Part shown: positions 20,144-28,632 of the stretch, piece after piece
Layout of the letters: each line of letters begins with the position of its first letter
Numbering within the stretch: position 1 is the first letter of the stretch
Notes under the pieces: generated by a model
The model's database searches: none
The model's input: only the letters and a program-made list of their open reading frames with translations
What the model was told of the DNA's origin: nothing
Assembly (NCBI RefSeq): GCF_000429305.1
Contig: NZ_KE386882.1
Coordinates: 62,001 to 126,000, forward strand
DNA: 64,000 nt
Direction: 5' to 3'
From: Desulfovibrio inopinatus DSM 10711
GTDB taxonomy: Bacteria > Desulfobacterota > Desulfovibrionia > Desulfovibrionales > Desulfovibrionaceae
Program-made: the position numbers and the translations under genes

Positions 20144-21142
20144 CTATTGCAGAGCCTGCGCAACGGCTACAGCAACAGCCACAGTTGCCCCGACCATGGG
20201 ATTGTTCCCCATACCGATCAGTCCCATCATTTCAACATGTGCCGGAACCGACGACGATCCCGCAAATTGGGCATCGCAATGCATTCGTCCCATCGTATCG
20301 GTCATACCGTACGATGCCGAGCCGGCTTTCATATTATCCGGGTGCAACGTACGTCCGGTGCCGCCTCCCGAAGCAACAGAAAAATACGGTTTTCCCTGAC
20401 TGAGGCGTTCTTTTTTATAAATGGCGGCCACGGGATGTGTAAACCGCGTCGGATTGGTCGAGTTTCCCGTGATGGACGCATCCACACCTTCGTGATGATT
20501 GATGGCTACCCCTTCACGGACATCATCGGCTCCAAAACACCGCACATCACCACGATCACTCTGGGAGTAGCGAGTTTCAGAAACGATATTCAACTCTCCC
20601 GTTTCATAAACAAAACGGGTTTTGACGTGCGTAAATCCGTTGATTCGAGAAATGATATGAGCCGCGTCTTTCCCCAATCCATTGAGAATGACGCGCAAAG
20701 GTTGTGTTCGTGCTTTGTTGGCGAAATGCACAATACCCAAGGCACCTTCAGCCGCTGCAAACGATTCATGACCGGCAATAAACGCAAAGCACGCTGTCTC
20801 TTCCGACAGTAACATTGCCGCCAAATTACCATGGCCGAGGCCAACCTGACGCTGATCGGCAACTGATTTCGGTATACAAAACGACTGTAATCCTTCCCCA
20901 ATTGCTTTCGCCGCATCCGTCGCTTTGCTGGTCTTCTTCGCTATGGCAATGGCTGCACCGAGCGTATACGCCCAACAGGCGTTTTCAAAACAGATTTCCT
21001 GAATCGAACGCACCATTGCTGCGGGATCGACGCCTTTTGAAAGACAGAGCTGACGTGCATCGGCCAACTCTTTGAGTCCATAGTGCTTCAGGGTCGTTTC
21101 GATAGACGGCATGCGACGCTGTTGATTTTCAAACAGTTCCAT
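20144..21142 (-). CDS. GGGtGRT family protein
   Basis: A 332-residue cytoplasmic protein carrying the name-giving motif SGGGTGRT near residue 267. It is known as a conserved, uncharacterised family of anaerobes that often sits beside a NifU-like iron-sulfur scaffold, as here. Other visible conserved blocks are GLGHGNLAAMLLSEETACFAFIAGHESFAAAEGALGIVHFANKA and SASYGMTDTMGRMHCDAQFAGSSSVPAHVEMMGLIGMGNNPM. The C-terminus is an Ala-Val repeat (VAVAVAVAQAL). The ribosome binding site GGAGGGG lies five bases before the ATG. The function is unproven; a role in iron-sulfur or thiol metabolism is inferred only from the partner gene. Confidence 0.9.
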   Translation of the reverse strand: MELFENQQRRMPSIETTLKHYGLKELADARQLCLSKGVDPAAMVRSIQEICFENACWAYTLGAAIAIAKKTSKATDAAKAIGEGLQSFCIPKSVADQRQVGLGHGNLAAMLLSEETACFAFIAGHESFAAAEGALGIVHFANKARTQPLRVILNGLGKDAAHIISRINGFTHVKTRFVYETGELNIVSETRYSQSDRGDVRCFGADDVREGVAINHHEGVDASITGNSTNPTRFTHPVAAIYKKERLSQGKPYFSVASGGGTGRTLHPDNMKAGSASYGMTDTMGRMHCDAQFAGSSSVPAHVEMMGLIGMGNNPMVGATVAVAVAVAQALQ

Positions 21143-21154
21143 GTCTGCCCCTCC

Positions 21155-21847
21155 CTACGCTTTGCGCGGGTTAAGCGTTCGCACGGCTTCATCAAATCGA
21201 CCGTATTCCCCGGAAGCCTTTTCAAGAGCCTGCGCCGGATCAACGCCTTCTTCAATCAGCGCCATCATGCGACCGATATTGACATAGCTGTAGCCTATAA
21301 TTTCATCATTGGCATCGAGCCCGATACGACGCACATAGCCTTCTGTTATTTCAAGGTATCGTGGGCCTTTAAGTCTACTACTGTACATGGTCCCGACTTG
21401 ACTGCGCAATGTCTTGCCAAGATCTTCAAGAGCAGCCCCCACAGGAAGACCATTTTCTGAGAATGCCGTTTGACTCCGGCCATACACAATCTGGTTGAAG
21501 AGTTCACGCATAGCCGTATTGATAGCATCGCAGACCAAATCGGTATTCAACGCTTCAAGGATGGTTTTCCCCGGCAAAATCTCCGCGGCCATGGCTGCGG
21601 AATGCGTAGCGCCTGTACACCCCAAAATTTCCACAAGCGCCTCTTCAACAATGCCATGTTTGATATTGAGTGTCAGCTTACACGCCCCCTGCTGCGGAGC
21701 GCACCATCCTACGCCATGTGACAGGCCGAAAATGTCAGCAATCTCTTTGGCCTGGACATAACGTCCCTCTTGAGGAATGGGGGCAGGACCATTCTGCGGT
21801 CCTTTGGCCACGCAATCCATTCCTTCCACCGTTTCCGTATACATCAT
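21155..21847 (-). CDS. NifU/IscU-like iron-sulfur cluster scaffold-like protein
   Basis: A 230-residue protein containing a NifU N-terminal-like fold. Cysteines appear in GVGWCAPQQGACK, in EILGCTGATHSAAMAAEIL (aligning with the second conserved IscU cysteine region) and in TDLVCDAIN, while the third canonical IscU cysteine is not clearly placed, so cluster binding may differ from IscU. A C-terminal extension of about 80 residues is outside the IscU core. It is the first gene of a two-gene operon with GGGtGRT, 12 bases apart. AGGAG lies before the ATG pair at 21847/21844. Confidence 0.85.
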   Translation of the reverse strand: MMYTETVEGMDCVAKGPQNGPAPIPQEGRYVQAKEIADIFGLSHGVGWCAPQQGACKLTLNIKHGIVEEALVEILGCTGATHSAAMAAEILPGKTILEALNTDLVCDAINTAMRELFNQIVYGRSQTAFSENGLPVGAALEDLGKTLRSQVGTMYSSRLKGPRYLEITEGYVRRIGLDANDEIIGYSYVNIGRMMALIEEGVDPAQALEKASGEYGRFDEAVRTLNPRKA

Positions 21848-22007
21848 GTGGATCTCCTGTATTCATGTCACCTCATAACAGGATTCAAAAACTCCGGAGG
21901 GGATACGAGCGGGTACCAATGGCAATCCATCCCGCCAAACATTCTGACAGGTACATCCCCGTTTCCACGTAAAACAGAATGCCCTATGATGTCATTATAG
22001 AAAAATT

Positions 22008-23180
22008 TTAGCTGTCATGGTCGATTTCCTCATATTCGTCGTCGAGACGGAGACCTTGAATGGTTGAGACCGTCTCGCCTCGGGCTTTTTTGATGCCATC
22101 AATCGCCAACAGCAAACGGCTGCGATCGCTGGCATGAAATATGGCCGTTGTTTCGTCGATAATATTTTTTTGAAAAAGCATGGCGAGATAGTGATCGAAA
22201 GTAATCATGCCGAACGTTTTTCCGGCTTCAATAATATCGTAGTATGTCTTTTCTGGCGTTTCACCACTCAACAACAATTCTCGAATCGCCAACGTATTCC
22301 GCATGATTTCAAAGGCAGGAACCCGTCCTCCGCCAAGACGTCCCGGCAAACGTTGAGCAATGACAAACTTCAGACTGGCCGCAAGACGCTGACGGAGATA
22401 CCGTTCTTCGGAATGATCGAACATCCCGACAATACGACCAATTGTTCCCCCGGTATCGATAGTATGCAATGTGGAAAGCACAAGGTGGCCCGTTTCCGCA
22501 GCACGAAGTGCGGTGGTGATGGTTTCGCGGTCGCGCAGTTCTCCGACGAGAATCACCCGTGGAGCCTGACGTAAGGCCGCTCGAAGTCCATGAGAGAACG
22601 AAGGAAAGTCGAGCCCAAGTTCACGCTGACTTATCGTGGCTATGTGGTGGTCATGCACATACTCAACGGGATCTTCCAATGTGATGATATGGACGGCCTG
22701 GCTCTTATTGATGTCGTCCAAAATAGCAGCCAACGTTGTCGACTTTCCGGTACCTGTTGCCCCGACAACGAGCACAAGCCCACTGTGTTCCTGACCGATT
22801 GTCGAAAAAAGTCGTGGTAAACGGAGTTCAGCCAAAGAAGGAACCGTGGAAGGCAGACGTCGCATGACAATGCAAAATGATCGACGACGTGTAAAAATAT
22901 TGACACGAAATCGGGCTGTTTCGACATCGTACGAGAGATCGCAGGCTCCCTCGGCTTGAAGCTCTGCTTGCTTTTCTGGACGATCGTTCAGTATGACCGC
23001 GGCCACCGAAGCGGTTTTCTCCGAAGAAAGCACGCCAGGCACAATGGAGTTCTCAATTGGCGTCAAAACACCATGAATATCCGCCTGGATCGGTTTGTCC
23101 GGCGAAAAAAGAATATCCGACAACGCTGGCGCTGCTTCAAGGACATCACAAATCAGACTATCGAGCTCAATGTGTTCCAT
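22008..23180 (-). CDS. PilT/PilU-like pilus retraction ATPase
   Basis: A 390-residue hexameric secretion ATPase of the PilT/PilU group that depolymerises type IV pili. The Walker A is VVGATGTGKSTT, with Ala-Thr-Gly-Thr in place of the common Pro-Thr-Gly-Ser; the Asp box has DPVEYVHD, the His box STLHTIDTGGTIGRIV, and Walker B RVILVGELRDRETI. N-terminal residues to about 110 form the PAS-like half. Second of two tandem PilT-type genes with a short gap; it lacks an evident ribosome binding site, so translation may depend on the upstream gene. The tail is acidic, and differs from PilT. Confidence 0.9.
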   Translation of the reverse strand: MEHIELDSLICDVLEAAPALSDILFSPDKPIQADIHGVLTPIENSIVPGVLSSEKTASVAAVILNDRPEKQAELQAEGACDLSYDVETARFRVNIFTRRRSFCIVMRRLPSTVPSLAELRLPRLFSTIGQEHSGLVLVVGATGTGKSTTLAAILDDINKSQAVHIITLEDPVEYVHDHHIATISQRELGLDFPSFSHGLRAALRQAPRVILVGELRDRETITTALRAAETGHLVLSTLHTIDTGGTIGRIVGMFDHSEERYLRQRLAASLKFVIAQRLPGRLGGGRVPAFEIMRNTLAIRELLLSGETPEKTYYDIIEAGKTFGMITFDHYLAMLFQKNIIDETTAIFHASDRSRLLLAIDGIKKARGETVSTIQGLRLDDEYEEIDHDS

Positions 23181-23194
23181 AATATATGCGGGGA

Positions 23195-24280
23195 TTATTC
23201 GTATTGAAACAATGTGGTGTTTTCATCTTCAAGTCGCGCACGAAAACGTTTCTTATTCACACACTTGGACAAAGCGTCATGTTCGTCAATAATACCAGCA
23301 TCCAATAATTCTTCAATGGAATCGTCCATCAGTCGCATGTTATGTGCTTTCCCTGTCTCGATAACCCCTTCAATCTGATGATTTTTTCTTTCACGAATGA
23401 GATTTCGTACCGCCGGCGTAGCAATAAGAATTTCTAGTGCGGCCACGCGTCCAGGTGTATCGATACGACGAAATAAATTCTGCGCGACAACTGCTCGGAG
23501 CGACTCCGCCAAACTGGAGCGGATTTGTTCTTGCTTATCGCCGGGGAAGACCTCGATAACGCGGTCGATGGTTTTGGAAGCCGAAATAGTATGCAACGTG
23601 GACAAGACAAGGTGCCCAGTTTCAGCGGCTTCCAAAGCAAGTTCAATCGTTTCAAGATCACGCATTTCCCCAACGAGGATGATGTCCGGGTCTTCGCGTA
23701 AGCTCCCGCGTAATGCAGACGAGAATGTTTTTGTATCGCGTCCAATTTCGCGTTGGTTGATGAGACAACTTTTCGATGGGTGAAGAAACTCGATGGGGTC
23801 CTCAATGGTGATGATATGATCTTTCCGATGGGTATTGGCATGGTGAACCATGGCGGCCAATGTCGTTGATTTCCCACTGCCTGTCGGGCCGGTGACAAGA
23901 ACAAGTCCCTTTGGTAATAACGCTAACTCTTTCAGCACCTCAGGCATGCCAAGATCATCAAGCGTGAGCAACTCGCTCGGTATGCGACGAAATACCGCTG
24001 CAACGCCGTACTGTTGGCGAAAAAAATTGACACGATATCGGTCGAGACCTTCTATTTCATAGGCAAAATCAATATCCCCTGTCTCTTCAAATTCTTTAAC
24101 ACGTTTTTCCTGCGTTATCTCATACAACAATGCTTTAAGATCTTCGTCCTCAAGTACTTTATATTTAATACGCTGTAAGATGCCATTGATACGTAAAATA
24201 GGTTGGGACCCGCTTGATAAATGCAGATCAGATGCACCTGTTTCACGCATCATTTTGAGAAACGCATCGATTTGCGCCAT
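23195..24280 (-). CDS. pilT: Pilus retraction ATPase PilT
   Basis: A 361-residue PilT-type retraction motor. Begins with the typical MAQIDAFLKMMRETGASDLHLSSGSQPILRINGILQ; Walker A TGPTGSGKSTTLA, Asp box ITIEDPIEFLH, Walker B DIILVGEMRDLETIELALEAAETGHLVLSTLHT, and an AIRNLIRE-like C-terminal block (AVRNLIRERKNHQIEGVI). A strong ribosome binding site (GGAGG) precedes the ATG. It is the first of the two tandem PilT genes and diverges from the pilus assembly operon that begins at 24733, which supports its role in the same system. Confidence 0.93.
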   Translation of the reverse strand: MAQIDAFLKMMRETGASDLHLSSGSQPILRINGILQRIKYKVLEDEDLKALLYEITQEKRVKEFEETGDIDFAYEIEGLDRYRVNFFRQQYGVAAVFRRIPSELLTLDDLGMPEVLKELALLPKGLVLVTGPTGSGKSTTLAAMVHHANTHRKDHIITIEDPIEFLHPSKSCLINQREIGRDTKTFSSALRGSLREDPDIILVGEMRDLETIELALEAAETGHLVLSTLHTISASKTIDRVIEVFPGDKQEQIRSSLAESLRAVVAQNLFRRIDTPGRVAALEILIATPAVRNLIRERKNHQIEGVIETGKAHNMRLMDDSIEELLDAGIIDEHDALSKCVNKKRFRARLEDENTTLFQYE

Positions 24281-24732
24281 ACAACCTCCATGTCATGAAA
24301 TCGAAGTATAAAATAGAAAAATACCATTATGAATTTTCAATGGAATTACCGAAAAACATTTTTTGAATCAAGCAAAGCGGCTCCTTGATTCTCAATCAAT
24401 ATATTATGTCCAGCATCCGTCATCATCGTGACAAACTTGGCATGAAAGCATCCTCGTACAAGAGTATTCATCACGAGAAAAGCGAGTAATCAAAAGGAGT
24501 TTCCGCAGACTCGCATTTGACAGTGGCCGGGGACATCGCTTATCAATTTTTGTACGCCTCATGTTCATCGTTTCTTTTTGCGGTACGTGGCGTATCGTCT
24601 TGCACACCCTTGGCGACGAAAATACAGCATTTCACGTCGGCCGCGGATAGTCAGTCCCTTCTTCTCTGTGAGAACAAGACCGAAATCCAGCGCCAACATA
24701 CAGACGCACCGCAACGAGCACCGGGAAGAGGT
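24281..24732. other. Intergenic region between pilT pair and pilus assembly operon
   Basis: About 450 bases between divergent operons. An open frame continues from 24517 into the following gene, but its translation lacks family similarity before 24733, so it is treated as untranslated leader. The AT-rich part at 24300-24420 probably holds the divergent promoters. I see no repeat or RNA structure I can name. Confidence 0.5.
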
Positions 24733-27399
24733 ATGGCCAAACGCCAAAAAACGGAAGTCACACACGCGAGCACGAAACAACGTGTCAAACCGGGTTCGTT
24801 TTGCGCAATACCACCAGCAACCCCAACCTTCTGGTCATCGCTCAAACGAAAAGAGCGTGCAACCATTGGTATTGATGTCGGTGAAGAGGCGATTTATCTT
24901 ACAAGGCTGACGTTCAACCGATCCTCAGTCGACTCGATCCAATGTGTCCAAACCCCTCTTGACCCAACAGACCATGACGATATCCCTCTTCTTGGTGGCA
25001 AACTGTCGGCAGCGTTTTCTCAGCTGTGTGGAAGCGAACGAAAGAAAGTGGCCGTATGGGGAGTACTCGTAACAGATCGGGTGGATATGCGCGAGTTGCA
25101 CATCCCCAAATTGCCGCCGAATCAAATTGCCAATGCTGTTTTCTGGACAGCAAAAAAAGCGTTTTCATTCGATGAAAACGACGTCGTCTTCGATTTTGAA
25201 CTCCGCAACCCAGTTCAAGAAAGTGGAACAGAAAAACTGACCGTCTTTGCGTATACAGTTCCCCGCGAAGACATTCGAACCATTCAGCAGATATTTGAAG
25301 CGGCCGATATTAAATTGACCGGCCTGACCATCCCGCCGTTTTGCAATCAAAACCTTGTCCGCCTTCGTTGGATTCCTGTTCGCGAAAAAGTCGTTGCCAA
25401 CCTCCACATCGGCCACCGCTATTCTCGCATTGAAGTTTACGAAGAAAGCCAGCTCATTTTATCTCGTATGCTTAAAGCCGGGATGATTGGGATGGAAAAT
25501 AGTTTGCTTGAGGCCGTCAACGAAAAACTCCTTGAGGCCCCTTCGTCTGAAAACTCTGCTCTTGATGATGCAACGCCCCGCCCGACCTCTTTTTTCAATC
25601 TTGATCTCGAACCGCTTGAAGATGACAGCCCAGCGCCTCAACATACGCAATCCACGCGGCACGCAGAGCAGATTGAACCACCTCTTGAATTAGAAATCGA
25701 GCCGGACAATCAAGACGAGCCCCACGAACTTCACCCTCTTACATCACCAGAAGACCTCGAAGACAAGCCTCGTTCGGCACCGCTCCGGCGTTTGCGCCCC
25801 GAGAATTACGACGTTCCCGCCCCGAACGATGAAGAGTTGCCCTCGGTCCTCGTTCTTGAGGATACCCCAAGTCTTGATAATCCCCCATTCGATCAGCCTG
25901 ATCCGGATATCGACGAAGCACTGCATCTCGAACTTGAACCGCAAACAGAAGCAGAAACGTTTACACCTGTACCGCGAGAAATGACGTCGAGGGATGACGA
26001 AAAGCCACCAATAGACGAAAAAGCAGATCACGCCGAAAGCTCCGGCCTTGCGGATGAACTGGAATTATTATTCGATCCGACCAAAACGGCCTCGCAGTCA
26101 TCCGCACGAAAAGCTTCCGAGAAGAAAAAGCATTCCCTGAACAATTCTCCTGTCGAGACGATGTCTTCCCCGGAGGATTCGACTCCCAACGCTCTCATGG
26201 ACTTGCTTGAACCTCCTGCACCTCCTGTCGAGGAACCTGATGCAGAGTCCATGGAAGCACTCGATATTCCGGAGTCGCCTTCAGCCTCAGACGAAGAAGA
26301 TGGGGACAATGCGCCCCCCCCTCCTTCGGACAAGGCGCCACAAACGACGCTAAAAAAAGAACCCGAAGACAACGGTATCGACTCCAATACACTTATTCTC
26401 TCACTGGCCGATGAGCGTATTGGAATACCGAGAAGCCTGGCGGAACGCGGAGTAGATAAAACCGAAATTTTCGATATGGCCGCGCCGGCTCTGGAACGTC
26501 TGCTTCGACAGGTGGAGATGACGTTCAAACATTACTCGGTCACGCTCGGACACGACCCGGTACGGCAAATGTTCGTATCCGGTCCGTTGTCCTCGTCACG
26601 TCTTTTGCTCGAGTACTTCAGTGACAACCTGGATATGCCTGTCCAGAATTGCGACCCATTGGCCAACCGCCAGGCATTTCACCCTTCCATGCTGTCACCG
26701 GACCTGAAAGCCTCCGAACGCAACGCCTTTCGCCTCTCCACAGCGGCAGCCGTCTCAAACAATGTGATGACGCCCAACCTTCTCTACACCTATAAAGAGA
26801 AGGAAAAAGCAGCAAAAATCAACCGCGCCAACAAAACGGTACTCGTCGCATGTGGGTTGATTTTTCTGATTCTTTTGGGGGTATTTGGCTGGCAAATCTA
26901 TTCAAGGGAAGAAAAACAAATCCAAATTGTTCGACTTGAATCCGAATTGGCTACACTGAAAAAACCGGTAGATATCAACCTGCTTCACAAAATGGCCCTG
27001 ACGGCCACCAACGACCTCAACTACGTGCGTCTCTTAGCAGAAAAAAATCAAGGCACCGCCTTACTGAATGAAATTTTTCTCTTAACACCACAAAATGTCC
27101 GTTTGTCATCCATTTCCGTTCAAATGGGGGCACCCCAAGACACCGCTGCCCAAAAATCAAAAGATAAAGCCAGCACAGCAAGGAAGAATGTTGGACAAGC
27201 CAAAAAGTCAAAGATTCTCGTCCTCGACGGCTTTGTTTTAGGAGCATTAGAGTCCCAGGAGGCCGAGCTTGCCGGCTATATGGCCATTGTGCGGCAGTCT
27301 GAATTGATTGAAGATTGTGACATATCTCTCACGGAGAAGAAACGCGCTCCCACAGGTGAAGATGCATTACGCTTTGTTATTACAGCAGAGATATCATGA
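24733..27399 (+). CDS. PilM-PilN (MshI-like) fusion protein of the pilus inner-membrane platform
   Basis: An 888-residue protein with the start placed at the ATG at 24733 (GGAAGAGGT upstream), where a basic N-terminus precedes the family. Residues 43 to about 270 form the first part of a PilM/MshI actin-like fold (ATIGIDVGEEAIYLTRL, MRELHIPKLPPNQIANAVFWTAKKAF). A 270-residue acidic, proline-rich insert (about 272-546) interrupts it; the fold resumes with TLILSLADERIGIPRSL and LERLLRQVEMTFKHYSV. A membrane helix (about 700-722) and a coiled periplasmic domain with PilN character (LLNEIFLLTPQNVRLSSISV) complete it. It is first in an operon with PilO-, PilP-like proteins, secretin, PilB and PilC. 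Confidence 0.85.
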   Translation: MAKRQKTEVTHASTKQRVKPGSFCAIPPATPTFWSSLKRKERATIGIDVGEEAIYLTRLTFNRSSVDSIQCVQTPLDPTDHDDIPLLGGKLSAAFSQLCGSERKKVAVWGVLVTDRVDMRELHIPKLPPNQIANAVFWTAKKAFSFDENDVVFDFELRNPVQESGTEKLTVFAYTVPREDIRTIQQIFEAADIKLTGLTIPPFCNQNLVRLRWIPVREKVVANLHIGHRYSRIEVYEESQLILSRMLKAGMIGMENSLLEAVNEKLLEAPSSENSALDDATPRPTSFFNLDLEPLEDDSPAPQHTQSTRHAEQIEPPLELEIEPDNQDEPHELHPLTSPEDLEDKPRSAPLRRLRPENYDVPAPNDEELPSVLVLEDTPSLDNPPFDQPDPDIDEALHLELEPQTEAETFTPVPREMTSRDDEKPPIDEKADHAESSGLADELELLFDPTKTASQSSARKASEKKKHSLNNSPVETMSSPEDSTPNALMDLLEPPAPPVEEPDAESMEALDIPESPSASDEEDGDNAPPPPSDKAPQTTLKKEPEDNGIDSNTLILSLADERIGIPRSLAERGVDKTEIFDMAAPALERLLRQVEMTFKHYSVTLGHDPVRQMFVSGPLSSSRLLLEYFSDNLDMPVQNCDPLANRQAFHPSMLSPDLKASERNAFRLSTAAAVSNNVMTPNLLYTYKEKEKAAKINRANKTVLVACGLIFLILLGVFGWQIYSREEKQIQIVRLESELATLKKPVDINLLHKMALTATNDLNYVRLLAEKNQGTALLNEIFLLTPQNVRLSSISVQMGAPQDTAAQKSKDKASTARKNVGQAKKSKILVLDGFVLGALESQEAELAGYMAIVRQSELIEDCDISLTEKKRAPTGEDALRFVITAEIS

Positions 27400-27451
27400 T
27401 ACAAAAAATGCGAGTACTTTTCCTGCTGTATGAAAGCATGAGGCTGCAGGC

Positions 27452-27979
27452 ATGAAAAAATCATTCAATATTTCAGGCGCAATTGGATCAACAGTACTTA
27501 TTGCACTCGTGCTTCTTGTTGCACTCTTCACGCTTGGGATTATCCCCATGTATCTTTCGAATCAAAGCGCTACACGTACTTTGGAAGAGTTGCGTTTTGA
27601 ACGCGATAAATACAAAGTCATGCTTCCTGTGTATAAACGACTTACGGATGTCATTCATACGTTCGACCAAAAATATCATATCCAACAACGTTCGGCGCTA
27701 TCGACCCAAGACATTTCGATGATATCAAAAACATTCATTGAGCTTGCCGAAAATACAGGCATGGCCGTCTCCATAGCCGCCCCCGATCCACGTACGCTTG
27801 AAAATCAATCAAAGATGCTGGCTGTTGATCTCGAATTGCTTGGGGAGCTGAACGACTTCCGAGAAATTCTTCTCCGACTCGCAGCCTTGCCCTATCTCGT
27901 CAAATTTGAAAAAGTCCGAATCACCCAAACATCGAGCGGTAAAAAATATTTCATCAAATTTTGGCTAGCTTTGAAATAA
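27452..27979 (+). CDS. PilO/GspM-like inner-membrane protein
   Basis: A 175-residue bitopic protein: one N-terminal membrane helix (about 10-32), a coiled-coil stretch (SATRTLEELRFERDKYKVML) and a small periplasmic ferredoxin-like domain ending in VKFEKVRITQTSSGKKYFIKFWLALK. This is the architecture of PilO/GspM, which pairs with PilN. Sequence identity is low in this family, so the assignment rests on topology, size and position directly after the PilM-PilN fusion. Confidence 0.75.
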   Translation: MKKSFNISGAIGSTVLIALVLLVALFTLGIIPMYLSNQSATRTLEELRFERDKYKVMLPVYKRLTDVIHTFDQKYHIQQRSALSTQDISMISKTFIELAENTGMAVSIAAPDPRTLENQSKMLAVDLELLGELNDFREILLRLAALPYLVKFEKVRITQTSSGKKYFIKFWLALK

Positions 27980-28007
27980 CGGAAATAAAACCGGAGCCGT
28001 CATTGTC

Positions 28008-28496
28008 GTGACAAAACGCGAACGCAACCTCGTCTTCCTTATGCTCTTCGTGGCCGTTATCGGCTCCGGCATGTATATTGTTCCGATGTTCATATCCAAA
28101 AATCAGCTGCCTGTACGCTCTGCTGCTTTGACTGATATTGAAAGCCAAACCAAAATTATCGTCACGCGTTTAAACCAACTCCAGTTGACGCCAGAAGAAA
28201 AACGCGTTCTTGAAGCAGCGGCCACACCATGGACTCGTGACCCTTTTTTTACTCCAGAAGAGTTTACCGGTCCCAATGGAGACACCTTCGGAACTGGAAA
28301 TTTCGTCTATTCAGGATTTCTTGAAACGCCTTCCGGAAATTATGCCATTATTAATGGCATGGACTATGGCGTCGGCGATCTTCTCGATGGAGGAGGTTTC
28401 GAAATCACCACTATAACGCCAGACTTTGTCACGCTCCAGTCACAAAATGGATCAACCATATTGCAAATTCCCTATAACGACGATGGAACCATGTAA
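28008..28496 (+). CDS. PilP/GspC-like pilus assembly protein
   Basis: A 162-residue protein starting at a GTG codon, with one N-terminal membrane helix (about 8-29) and a C-terminal HR-like beta domain (SGNYAIINGMDYGVGDLLDGGGFEITTITPDFVTLQSQNGS). This fold, with the phrase gvGD...ggyxv..I..d.V.L, is typical of PilP/GspC domains that contact the secretin. The aromatic DPFFTPEEF segment resembles the linker preceding the domain. Confidence 0.75.
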   Translation: MTKRERNLVFLMLFVAVIGSGMYIVPMFISKNQLPVRSAALTDIESQTKIIVTRLNQLQLTPEEKRVLEAAATPWTRDPFFTPEEFTGPNGDTFGTGNFVYSGFLETPSGNYAIINGMDYGVGDLLDGGGFEITTITPDFVTLQSQNGSTILQIPYNDDGTM

Positions 28497-28632
28497 TTCA
28501 ACCCACCCTCCATACGAATACGTACAAGAACAATCTGACTTCGGCGACGCAGACAACCCGGCGCCAAATGGATGGGAGATCAATACAGTCATGCCAGGCC
28601 AATACATCAATCTACGACACAGAAGGGCAACC

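Noticed and set aside
24517-24732. N-terminal extension of the PilM-PilN fusion
   Set aside because: The translated stretch has no pilus similarity; a better start with an upstream purine-rich site lies at 24733.
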